Origin: DASQPR01 sp963831705
GTDB lineage: Bacteria; Actinomycetota; Actinomycetes; Mycobacteriales; Micromonosporaceae
Assembly (NCBI GenBank): GCA_963831705.1
Contig: CAWHRE010000010.1
Location: 1,550,001-1,614,000 of the forward strand
Direction: 5' to 3'
Length of the DNA stretch: 64,000 bases
Within the stretch, counting starts at the first letter, position 1. Each line of letters begins with the position of its first letter. The position numbers and the translations under genes are program-made. Shown in pieces: positions 7,060-14,750 of the stretch. A model generated the notes under the pieces. That model did no database searches. It saw nothing but the letters and a program-made list of their open reading frames with translations, and was not told where the DNA came from.

Positions 7060-9369
7060 TCAGCCGGACACGTAGTAGTAATACGATCCGTCCGACGAGG
7101 TGTACCCGTCGTCGGTGACTGAATGCACGGTGATCCAGTGGACCGCGCCGGGCTCCGGCGTCCACGTGACCTGGGCCGTGCCGTCCGCTCCGACCGGGAC
7201 GGTGACCGCGTCGCCGCTGTCGAGCGTATATACGAACGTGGTCGAGCCCGGCAGCGTCGCCGTGATCGTGAACGTGTAGACGCCGGCCGAGTCGGTCTCG
7301 GTGATGGTCGGCTGGAACTGGTTCACCGTGAGCTGGCTGTAGGTTGTCGCCGAGGCGACGCCAGCGGCCGTCACCGAGTGCACCTGCAGGTCAAACCAGC
7401 CGCCGGTGGTCGGCGTGTACGCGATCGTCGCCGTCCCGTCCGCTCCGACCGGGACGGTCTTCTCGGCGTCGCTGCCGATCGTGTATACGAAGGACACCGC
7501 GCCGGCCTGCTTTGCCGTGAACGTGAAGTGCCCGGTCTGTCCGGGGCCGCCGGACGGCACGTACGGCTGGTACAGGTCGGCCGACAGCGTTGGCGAGTCC
7601 GGCGTCACGTAGATCGGGAACGACGCCTGCGGCGACACGTAGCCGTCGACCGACGTCGAGGTGACCGTCAGCGTGTGGCTCAGCGAATCCGGCGGCGCCC
7701 ACGTGACCGACGCCCCGCCCGACGCATCTGCATCGATCGTCGTCGGCGTGTCGTTGTCGAACGCGTAGGTGTACGAGACGATGTCGGTGACCCGCGGAGC
7801 GAACGTAAACACACTGGGCACGCCGACGCCACCATGCGGCGAACCATCGGGGACGTACACATCCGAGGTGATCGTCGGCGTCGGATCGGCGAAAAGGAAG
7901 CTGTACGCCGTCGCCGACCGAAGACCGGCGGCCGTCACGCTCGTAACGGCCAGGTAGTCGGCGTACTCCTGATCCGGAACGATCGTGAGCGACGCCGAAC
8001 CGTCCGGGTCGGCCGCGACCGTACTGACGTCGCCGTTGTTCAGTTGCACCTCGTAGGAGACGACGTTGTCCATGTTCGGCGTGAACGTGAGGTGGTGCGG
8101 CGCCCGAAACAGCGCGTCGGGGTCGGCGTCGGTAACGAGCGGCTCGGTGTCCTTCGCAACGTACTCGTAATCGGTCTCCGGACCCCGCCAGCCGGCCTCG
8201 TCGATGCCCTGCACCTCAAGCCGGTTGCCGAACGTCATGGTCGGCGCGTAGGTCACGTCGGCCGTGCCGCCCGGCTTGTTGGCCGCGACGTACTTCTCGC
8301 CGTACTGGCCGTAGGAGAAGCCGACGATGTCCTTGTTGCCGCCTGCCGACAGGTGGAACGTGCCGGGGATGTTGACTCCGCCGTGCGGCAGCCCGTCGTT
8401 CGGGTAGTCGGTCGACGTGACGGTGACCGTGGCCGTCGGTGGGGTGAGGTCGACGTTGAACCGGCAGGTCGCGCTCCACTTGGAGTCGGCCGTGCCGTCG
8501 TTCGCCTTGACCCGTAGCACGTACTTGCCGCCGTCGACCAGCACGCCGTCGTTCACACCCCCTTCGAGCGAGGCCGGGCTGTACCCGCCGTTGCTGACGA
8601 GGTCGCTGGCCTGCTCCGGATGGCCGACTGGATAAACCTCGAACGTGCCGGTCAGCAGGTCGCTTCCGGTGTCCGGGTCGGTCGCGTCGGCCGTGATGCG
8701 CGGCCGGGTCTCGGTGATCCAGAACGGCGTGTCACCGCAGGTGTGGCCGTCAATCATCAGGTTTGTCGGCGGGTTCGGCGCATGGTTGTACGTGAGCGAG
8801 AGGCGCCACGCGTCGAACTCGCGGCCGTAGGCGACATCCGCCTCGTGCCCGTCCGGCACCCGTACCTCGAAGGTAAGGAAGCCGGTGCCGGCAATCGCCT
8901 GTCGGGCCGCGGTCAGCAGGTCGAAGCCGAGCCCGCTCGGGCAGCCCGCCCACGTGTCTGCGCCGGAGAACAGGAGCTTCTTCTCGGCCGGCGCGTTGGC
9001 CCAGGTGATCTTCCCGGTCGGCGTGTCGACCAACCAGACCTCGACGTCACGGGTGGTCGAGCAGTCGTTGACTACGCTCTCGGATCCGGCGGCGATGGCC
9101 TGGCTGATCGTCCCGCCCTTGTAGGCGGTCAAGTCAAAGGTGTAGTAGGCCCGGCTCGTGTGGGTGACCGAGTTCTTGGTCCACGAGCCGACCCAGGCAC
9201 CGTTAGTGGTGGCGAGCGACTTCGCGGGTGCCGTCTGGTCGGTATAGGCCGACGTCGTCGGCGACAGGTAGGCATCGTTGACCGCCACGGCTGGGGCGGC
9301 GAGCGCGACGACGCCGGTGGCGACAACGCTTACGCCGAGCGCGATGCGAGCAAGGGTACGAATGTTCAT
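7060..9369 (-). CDS. Secreted DNRLRE domain, Ig-like repeat protein
   Basis: 769 residues from the ATG at 9369. A signal peptide (1-29, ending APAVAV) is followed by a DNRLRE-like domain (about 30-190: SAYTDQTAPAKSLATTNGAWVG, HTSRAYYTFDLT, WANAPAEKKLLFSG) and a chain of beta-sandwich repeats. Each of the last repeats has a YTY or FVYT strand, a small DG-containing turn and a TPT..HW.TVHSVT ending; the module PVGADGTA recurs twice. It is an exported, probably surface or matrix, protein without a visible enzyme motif, sortase signal or membrane anchor. The start lies 2 bases after the stop of the upstream paralogue, so the two are co-translated; this copy has about three extra C-terminal repeats. 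A gene starting 42 bases earlier would overlap that paralogue and is less likely. Confidence 0.75.
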   Translation of the reverse strand: MNIRTLARIALGVSVVATGVVALAAPAVAVNDAYLSPTTSAYTDQTAPAKSLATTNGAWVGSWTKNSVTHTSRAYYTFDLTAYKGGTISQAIAAGSESVVNDCSTTRDVEVWLVDTPTGKITWANAPAEKKLLFSGADTWAGCPSGLGFDLLTAARQAIAGTGFLTFEVRVPDGHEADVAYGREFDAWRLSLTYNHAPNPPTNLMIDGHTCGDTPFWITETRPRITADATDPDTGSDLLTGTFEVYPVGHPEQASDLVSNGGYSPASLEGGVNDGVLVDGGKYVLRVKANDGTADSKWSATCRFNVDLTPPTATVTVTSTDYPNDGLPHGGVNIPGTFHLSAGGNKDIVGFSYGQYGEKYVAANKPGGTADVTYAPTMTFGNRLEVQGIDEAGWRGPETDYEYVAKDTEPLVTDADPDALFRAPHHLTFTPNMDNVVSYEVQLNNGDVSTVAADPDGSASLTIVPDQEYADYLAVTSVTAAGLRSATAYSFLFADPTPTITSDVYVPDGSPHGGVGVPSVFTFAPRVTDIVSYTYAFDNDTPTTIDADASGGASVTWAPPDSLSHTLTVTSTSVDGYVSPQASFPIYVTPDSPTLSADLYQPYVPSGGPGQTGHFTFTAKQAGAVSFVYTIGSDAEKTVPVGADGTATIAYTPTTGGWFDLQVHSVTAAGVASATTYSQLTVNQFQPTITETDSAGVYTFTITATLPGSTTFVYTLDSGDAVTVPVGADGTAQVTWTPEPGAVHWITVHSVTDDGYTSSDGSYYYYVSG

Positions 9370-9371
9370 AA

Positions 9372-11129
9372 TCAGCCCACCACTACGAAGGAGTAGCGCG
9401 TCGAATACCACTGAATGCCGCCTGCGACCTCGGCCACGTCGACCCAGTGCAGGCCAGGAGTCTGCGGCGTGTAGCTGATACTGGCCGTGCCGTCGGTGCC
9501 GGCATCGACCGAGTTGTATCCGCCGTCGTCGAATGTGTACGTGTAGCTCACCGTATCGGCGATGTGCGGCGCGAACGTGAACGTGCCGGCCACCCCGACG
9601 CCACCGTGCGGCTGGCCGTCCGACGGGTAATCCTTCGATGTGACGATCGGCGTGGTGTCGTAGTCCACGGTGTACGTCGCGTGGTCGGACTGGTTGCCGT
9701 CCGCGTCGACCGACCAGACCTCCAGAACGAGGTAGTCGCTGTACCCCACGATCGTGAAGTCCGGGGTGTCCGACTCGTAGTACGAACCATTGACCAGGTA
9801 CTCGTAGCTCACCGCGCCGGGCTGACGGGGCATAACCGTGATGTGCCGGGGCGCATCCATCAGGGCGTCCGGGTCATGGTCGGTGATCAGCGGCGACGTG
9901 TCGGTGACCAGGAACTGGTACACCGTGGCCGGGCCGAGGTTGCCGGCCTTGTCGTAGCCACGCACGGTCAACTCGTTCAACCCGTTGTGGTACGGCGTGA
10001 AGGAGTCATCGGCCGTGCCACCGGGAACATCGGTGCCAAGGCTCTCGTACTCGTCGCCGTCGCGGTAGAGCGCGAAGCCGATGATGTCCTTGTCGCCGCG
10101 CGCGTCGAGGTGCAGGTCCGAGCCCACTCCGAGGCCGCCGTGCGGCTGACCGTCGGCCGGGTACCCCGGCATCGTCACGGCCGGCGCTTTCCTGGGCGCG
10201 GTCGCGTCGACATTGAAGCGGCAGGGCGCGCTCCAGGCAGAGTCGGCCTGGCCATCGTTCGCCTTGACCTTCATGATGTAGTGGCCTTTGTCGGCGAGCG
10301 GCCCGTCCGCTGTGGCGAACGCGGGGGTCGGCGACGAACCCGCCGCCACCGTGGTGTCGACGGCGAGCTCGGGGTGGCCGGACGGCCAGACCTCGAACGT
10401 TGCGGTCAGCGTGTCCGCCGGGCCGTCCCGGTCGACCAGGTAGGCCCCCATCGACGGCGTGGTGGAGTTGACCCAGATCGCGGTGTCCACACAGGTCAGG
10501 TTGTTGGCTGTGAGGTAGATCGGCGCGTCGGGCGGAATGTTGTAGTCGATGGTGAGTGCGAACCCGTCGAGCACCCGGCCGTAAGCGGCGTCATTCTCGG
10601 TCGCGGCGGCCTCGCGAACCTCGAAGGTGACGACGCCGGTACCCGAGATCGCCCGCCGCACCGCGTCGGCGAAATCAATGTCGTAGTCACCCGGGCAGGC
10701 ACCGGTCGGCGATCCCGAGTAAACCAATCGCTGCTCGGCTGGCGCACTATTCCAGGTGATCTTCTTGGCCGGCGTAGCCGTGGTCCAAATCTGGATCTGG
10801 CGATCGACCGAACAATTGTTGGCGGACGCCTCGCTGATGCCGAGAGACGCGGAAAACACGTCGGCGCCTTTCAGCCCGGCGAGGTTGAACGTGTAATAGG
10901 CGCGACTGGTGTGGGCCCCGTCGCTGGCCGTGAATGTGCCGACCTTTGCACCGTACGCGGTCGAGAGCGACTTCGTGGGCGCAGCCTGGTCGGTATAAGC
11001 CGAGGAGGACGGACTGATGGCGTCGCCGCTGGCCGCGTAACTCGGAGCGGCCACCGCTACCGTTCCGATCGCGGCAATACTGGCGGCCGATAGGCACAGC
11101 ATTGCCCTCGCCACATTTCTTAATGCCAT
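9372..11129 (-). CDS. Secreted DNRLRE domain, Ig-like protein (shorter paralogue)
   Basis: 585 residues. Signal peptide 1-32 (PSYAAS), DNRLRE-like domain at about 35-195 (SAYTDQAAPTKSLSTAYGAKVG, TSRAYYTFNLAGL), then Ig/FN3-like modules sharing phrases with the downstream gene: FEVWPSGHPE, KANDGQADSAWSAPCRFNVD, YPADGQPHGGLGVGSD. DNRLRE domains are common at the N-terminus of large actinobacterial exported proteins such as RHS proteins; here there is no RHS core or toxin tip. The ATG at 11129 has AGGAG 8 bases upstream. It is the first gene of a two-gene unit ending at the hairpin near 7030. Function unknown; a structural or adhesive surface role is an inference. Confidence 0.75.
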   Translation of the reverse strand: MALRNVARAMLCLSAASIAAIGTVAVAAPSYAASGDAISPSSSAYTDQAAPTKSLSTAYGAKVGTFTASDGAHTSRAYYTFNLAGLKGADVFSASLGISEASANNCSVDRQIQIWTTATPAKKITWNSAPAEQRLVYSGSPTGACPGDYDIDFADAVRRAISGTGVVTFEVREAAATENDAAYGRVLDGFALTIDYNIPPDAPIYLTANNLTCVDTAIWVNSTTPSMGAYLVDRDGPADTLTATFEVWPSGHPELAVDTTVAAGSSPTPAFATADGPLADKGHYIMKVKANDGQADSAWSAPCRFNVDATAPRKAPAVTMPGYPADGQPHGGLGVGSDLHLDARGDKDIIGFALYRDGDEYESLGTDVPGGTADDSFTPYHNGLNELTVRGYDKAGNLGPATVYQFLVTDTSPLITDHDPDALMDAPRHITVMPRQPGAVSYEYLVNGSYYESDTPDFTIVGYSDYLVLEVWSVDADGNQSDHATYTVDYDTTPIVTSKDYPSDGQPHGGVGVAGTFTFAPHIADTVSYTYTFDDGGYNSVDAGTDGTASISYTPQTPGLHWVDVAEVAGGIQWYSTRYSFVVVG

Positions 11130-11799
11130 GGATGGCTCCTAAAGGGGGGTGAGAATGCAATATAGCGAGGCGCCGTTGTTTTCGTGTACCGGTTTCGCAT
11201 TCGTAAACTGCTATTCATCGGTCGAGCCGGGCCGCGAGCCAATGCATTGGATTCTGTGCTCGAACCGCGCGAGTATCCGCGCGAATATCCCGGCCCCGTT
11301 CCAGTCGCCGGGCCGACATCAATTCTCGACACGGACGCCGGCGGGCAGCCGATGAACGGTGAGCGCCTCGGTCCGGGCGCGGTCGCTCCACTGACCAACT
11401 CGGCCGAGAACCTATGGCGGTCAAGTCGCCGTTGACCAGGGGCTCGATCAGACCGGAAGGGCCGCGCAGGCATCGAGATGCACGCGCGGGTCGGGTACGA
11501 CGATCGCTGTGATTGGACCGGTCGTTGGATGGGACGTTCATGTTTACGTCGCTGGGCACGCGTGCGGTCCGGTCATGACCGGCTGACCCGCGCTGACCAG
11601 GTATGTTATCGCAGCACGTGCCGCTATCAGTGATGTTGATGCCCGTGGTCCCGCTCGCCAGTTGGCTGATCCGGCGGTCCAACAAGAGGCGTACCAGCAC
11701 GTCGTGATGGCTGCAACACTTCTGCAACCGACTCTCATTAACGTCGCTTTCTACAGACATCGATGCGGTGTCGATGTCGCAGGTCGACGGGGAGAGACC
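11130..11799. other. Long non-coding region upstream of two genes
   Basis: 670 bases between the leftward DNRLRE pair and the rightward small peptide gene. It must contain both promoters. A 24-codon frame at about 11637-11711 reads as a possible membrane-protein tail (VPLASWLIRRSNKRR) but has no upstream body. I see no RNA gene, long palindrome or repeat. The base composition is less G+C-rich than the neighbouring genes around 11600-11760. Confidence 0.4.
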
Positions 11800-11952
11800 A
11801 TGAAGAAGACCAACATGCAGCGACTGGGCATCGTGCTCGCGACGATCGCGGCGGCGATGACCCTTCAGATGGTCGCGAGCCCGGCGGCCTCCGCCAGTTC
11901 GTGCGCGCACGTGATCGGGCACGTCCAGTGCAACCCGAGCGAGATCTCGTAA
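11800..11952 (+). CDS. 50-residue secreted peptide with two cysteines
   Basis: ATG at 11800 with GGGGAGA about 5 bases upstream. 50 residues: a basic N-terminus (KKTNMQR), a hydrophobic stretch (GIVLATIAAAMTLQMV) and a signal peptidase site after ASPAASA. The predicted mature part is only about 18 residues (SSCAHVIGHVQCNPSEIS) with two Cys residues 8 apart that could form a disulfide. No processing enzymes, immunity gene or transporter are adjacent. A hairpin terminator follows 28 bases after the stop, so this is a self-contained transcription unit. I do not recognise a family. Confidence 0.6.
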   Translation: MKKTNMQRLGIVLATIAAAMTLQMVASPAASASSCAHVIGHVQCNPSEIS

Positions 11953-11979
11953 GGCGCATGTCCTAGTCCGCCAAGGATC

Positions 11980-12010
11980 ACGAGCCCTCAGGCATGGCCT
12001 GGGGGCTCGT
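11980..12010 (+). terminator. Hairpin after the small peptide gene
   Basis: Arms ACGAGCCCTCAGGC (11980-11993) and GCCTGGGGGCTCGT (11997-12010) pair at 13 of 14 positions across a 3-base loop. It supports the upstream short gene being transcribed as its own unit. Confidence 0.7.
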
Positions 12011-12667
12011 TCGCGTCACCGCAACCCAGCCACATTCCGTTCGGCGGAAGCGCGCAGGAACCCGGCTGGGCGGCCCGCCTGGATGCGCCTTCAGTGCGGT
12101 TGACCCGGCCCTTCGCTTCGAAGATCACTCACGGGCAGACCGGCCAGGCCGGTGCCTGACCGGACACGACCGCATCCGACGGCACGGGCCGAATCCGTCC
12201 GGAGTCTAGTGAATCTCTGATCTTCGTGGTTGAGGGCTCTATCACTAACGGCTCCTCTCTGTGTCAAGTGCTCGGCATCAGAGAGGTCTCCGTTACCTGC
12301 ACAGTCCCCGTACGCCATGATCGCCGGCCGACTCCCGGCCGCCACTCTGCTGTTCGACGCGGTGCCCGCATCGATGATGCGCGCCCGGGAACGACGATCA
12401 GCGGCGGACGGATCGTCGTTGGCGCCCTGGCGCTGGGCCATGTCGCCAACGGAGCGCCGCGACCTGGCCGCGCTGCCCGCAATCCGGTCGCTGGTGCAGC
12501 TGCCGCCGCCGCGTGGCCGGGGGATGCTTCTCGGAACCCTGCTGCCTGTCCTGCGTCGCATGCCCGTGGCCCGAGATTGGCTGCCGATCTTTCCGGTGTT
12601 CCGAGCCGAACTAGCGCGCCGACTACCGGCTCGACGCGAGTTCAGCGGCCCGCTCCCTCCCCGCAGG
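12011..12667. other. Sparse region, possibly a degraded gene
   Basis: 657 bases without a confident gene. A plus-strand frame from about 12440 to 12670 has fairly coding-like third positions and an Arg-rich peptide (SPTERRDLAALPAIRSL, then PPPRGRGMLLGTLLPVLR), but it runs on in-frame through the convergent lipoprotein gene and resembles nothing I know. It may be a fragment or chance. No RNA gene or repeat is evident. Confidence 0.35.
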
Positions 12668-13219
12668 CTAGAGGTTCGCGATGGCGTCTTGGGCCACCTG
12701 CTGCAGGCCGTCCGCCGAGGCGACGCTCCCGTAAATCTGCAGCACCGTGCCCTTACTGATCACGAAGATGTGGTCGGTGGGGTTGCCGGCGGCGGCGTCT
12801 GCCAGGCCCGAGATGACCGGCTCGTGGGTGACCTTGTCGTCGAAGTACGCACGATCAGCCCCGCCATAAACCGTGATCTTGATGTCGTGACCCAGCTGAT
12901 CGCTGGTGATGAGCTCGTAGGTGCAGGTCACGTCGGTGACCGTGACTCCGCTGCCGTTTGAGGCATCACGTGGATCCTCGGCATGGTGCGTGGCGGCGCC
13001 GCCGAGCACCGAACTCGCCTGGGTATCTGTGAGCAGGCTGCAAGGGTCGGGTGCGTGCGCGGCGGGGACCGGCGTCCCCGGGGTGGTCACCGACGGTGCG
13101 GCGGCGACGTTGTTGGCGCCCGCGTGCGGGGTCGCGCTGCTGCCACATGCGGTCAGCAGCGTGGCTGCGGCCGCGGCCAGCGTCGTCGCGGTGATCGCGC
13201 GGCAGCGATTGTTCTTCAT
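12668..13219 (-). CDS. Secreted lipoprotein, DUF3558-like
   Basis: 183 residues from the ATG at 13219 (MKNNRC), with GGAGAAAT upstream. A lipobox LLTAC (Cys about residue 24) marks a lipid-anchored exported protein. After a Pro/Ala/Thr-rich linker come a DPCSLLTDTQASSVLG motif and a conserved Cys in VTCTYEL, followed by a beta-rich C-terminal half. The DPC(S/A)LL..A pattern is typical of DUF3558-type actinobacterial lipoproteins, whose function is unknown. An ATG 27 bases upstream would precede the signal peptide and is unlikely. The hemerythrin gene ends 64 bases upstream, so co-transcription is possible. Confidence 0.75.
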   Translation of the reverse strand: MKNNRCRAITATTLAAAAATLLTACGSSATPHAGANNVAAAPSVTTPGTPVPAAHAPDPCSLLTDTQASSVLGGAATHHAEDPRDASNGSGVTVTDVTCTYELITSDQLGHDIKITVYGGADRAYFDDKVTHEPVISGLADAAAGNPTDHIFVISKGTVLQIYGSVASADGLQQVAQDAIANL

Positions 13220-13283
13220 GCGATTTCTCCTTGTCCACGGACACATGTGTCCAGGGTTGGGTGATTTGCGGGAGGGCGGTGCA

Positions 13284-14000
13284 TCATCGGTTACCGCGCT
13301 GGCTCAGTGGCCGGACCTCGACCTGAGCTCCCCACCGGGCGGCACATGCGCGCCGGTAGGGCCTGGCGAAGGCGTGTATCAGGATGAACCTGGGAACCGG
13401 CGGTACATGGCGTACGACCACCTCGTAGTGCTGCGGGTCGAGGCCATCGATCATCCAGTGGCCCTCTCGCCCGAGATCCTTTTTGGACTTCGGCTGCACG
13501 TAGTACGTGTTATTGAATTTCTCCCACTGGGCGTGGCTGATGCTGCGCGACACGATCGGCATCATCTCGTCTTCTTCACGGCGTAGGTGCGCGTCGAGCA
13601 CGGATCGCAGTGACTCGATCGCTGCGGCCAGACCCTCGCGGGCGCGGGCCGAGGCGTCGGTTTCGTAGGAGGCGGCCGCGTCCCGGACCCGGTCCATCTG
13701 CGGGCCAATGCGGACATGGTCGGCGTCCATGCGGTCGAGCATCTCGACGGCGGCCGGATTGTGCGCCCGTACCAGTGGCCACAAGCCCTGATCTTCGCCA
13801 GCGTGGTGGGCGTGCAGGAACTCCATCAACCACCGCACGTGTGCGGCGATGGCGACCCGCTGGGCGGCGGCCGGGAACGGCGTCGAGGATATGGCTGCCG
13901 TGGTTCGCGACAGGTCACGGCGCAGCGCGTTGTGGACGATGCCCATCATGCGGGTATCCGCCGGGGAGTTATCGTGGTGCGAGGGCTGCGAGGAGGCCAT
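13284..14000 (-). CDS. Hemerythrin HHE domain protein
   Basis: 238 residues. A four-helix hemerythrin-like domain covers about residues 15-165, with metal-ligand candidates in order: His of GIVHNALRRD, HAHHAGEDQGLW, DADHVRI, and DAHLRREEDEMMP. These fit the H..HxxxE..H..HxxxE iron site. The last 70 residues (RPYRRACAARWGAQVEVRP) form a basic tail outside the domain. Such proteins bind a di-iron centre and are linked to oxygen or nitric oxide sensing or storage. It is upstream of the lipoprotein gene on the same strand. ATG at 14000. Confidence 0.85.
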   Translation of the reverse strand: MASSQPSHHDNSPADTRMMGIVHNALRRDLSRTTAAISSTPFPAAAQRVAIAAHVRWLMEFLHAHHAGEDQGLWPLVRAHNPAAVEMLDRMDADHVRIGPQMDRVRDAAASYETDASARAREGLAAAIESLRSVLDAHLRREEDEMMPIVSRSISHAQWEKFNNTYYVQPKSKKDLGREGHWMIDGLDPQHYEVVVRHVPPVPRFILIHAFARPYRRACAARWGAQVEVRPLSQRGNR

Positions 14001-14329
14001 GTACGGGACGCTACGGCCGGGAATCCCGCTCTCGCGTCGGTGGAACTACGCAACTATGTTCCGGAGGGCACTCGGGTTGCCCGCCGTCATAGCACCCGTT
14101 CAAGCGCCGCCTGACCTGCGGGCACGTATACACAGCCAGCAGCTCCGCGCGGGCCTCGTCGAACGCGTAGTGAGTCACAGCAGTCACAGCAGCCGATCCA
14201 TCACTCTCGATGAATAATCAGAACTGCGGAGCCCGACCGGCGAAGTATCCGCTGCTCAGCGCCCGCAGTTGAGATCAACTGCGGTTCACGGCCGTGTCTC
14301 ACCCGTGTCTCACACAGTCTCTAAAAATA
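14001..14329. other. Gene-free region beside the tRNA cluster
   Basis: 329 bases between the hemerythrin start and the tRNA terminator. It holds an 8-base-pair hairpin (CCGCAGTT at 14263 with its complement at 14277, loop GAGATC) and a short direct repeat CGTGTCTCAC (two copies at 14292-14312). No integrase or other coding frame is seen. The hemerythrin promoter must lie at its left end. Confidence 0.4.
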
Positions 14330-14367
14330 GATCAGGCCCGATAGTCTCGTGACTATCGGGCCTGATC
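14330..14367 (-). terminator. Intrinsic terminator of the tRNA-Arg transcript
   Basis: A perfect 16-base-pair stem (GATCAGGCCCGATAGT and its complement, loop of 6). Read on the minus strand it is followed by TATTTTTAG, a real U-tract, so it is a classic intrinsic terminator 20 bases downstream of tRNA-Arg. Confidence 0.85.
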
Positions 14368-14386
14368 AGAGGCCTTACGATCTCGG

Positions 14387-14459
14387 TGCGCCCGAAGGGA
14401 TTCGAACCCCTAACCTTCTGATCCGTAGTCAGATGCTCTATCCGTTGAGCTACGGGCGC
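14387..14459 (-). tRNA. tRNA-Arg (anticodon ACG)
   Basis: 73 bases. Acceptor stem GCGCCCG pairs with CGGGCGC, discriminator A. The anticodon stem TCTGA/TCAGA encloses CTACGGA, giving anticodon ACG (reads CGU and, after A34 to inosine, CGC/CGA). The T-loop reads GGTTCGAATCC. No CCA is encoded. It lies 39 bases downstream of tRNA-Ser and shares the terminator at 14330. Confidence 0.95.
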
Positions 14460-14498
14460 AGGTGCCTGATCAGTGTACAGACTGACCAAACCTTACAG

Positions 14499-14589
14499 CG
14501 GAGGCTCCGGGATTCGAACCCGGGAGGGGCTTTAAGACCCCAACCGCATTAGCAGTGCGGCGCCATAGACCGAGCTAGGCGAAGCCTCC
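14499..14589 (-). tRNA. tRNA-Ser (anticodon GCT)
   Basis: 91 bases with the long variable arm of serine tRNAs (TTGGGGTCTTAAAGCCCC). Acceptor GGAGGCT pairs with AGCCTCC, discriminator G. The anticodon stem CCGCA/TGCGG holds CTGCTAA, anticodon GCT, reading AGC and AGU. No encoded CCA. Confidence 0.95.
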
Positions 14590-14750
14590 CTGCGATAACC
14601 CAAGAGTCACCGCCGATGAAGAATACAGGTCGACCCATGCCCCGGCAAAACGACTACCTGCAGAGCCGAAGATCAGCAACCCGGCGGCGCGACATGCCAC
14701 GACGCGTCCTACGCAGACACGCTCACGAACAGCCACTACGCTCGCACGAT

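Noticed and set aside
9447..11093. 548-codon plus-strand frame opposite the DNRLRE gene
   Set aside because: Repeats of VRRGDR-type low-complexity sequence mirror the minus-strand codons. The minus strand has signal peptide, ribosome-binding site and recognisable domains.
11637..11711. 24-codon frame resembling the end of a membrane protein
   Set aside because: Too short, with no upstream body or ribosome-binding site.
14290..14460. Possible phage attachment site at the tRNA-Arg end
   Set aside because: The short CGTGTCTCAC repeat and the hairpin are suggestive, but no integrase, second tRNA-end copy or foreign-looking gene block is present.
14349..14552. 67-codon frame covering tRNA-Arg and part of tRNA-Ser
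   Set aside because: The sequence is the reverse complement of two tRNAs; such tRNA-overlapping frames are a known annotation artefact.
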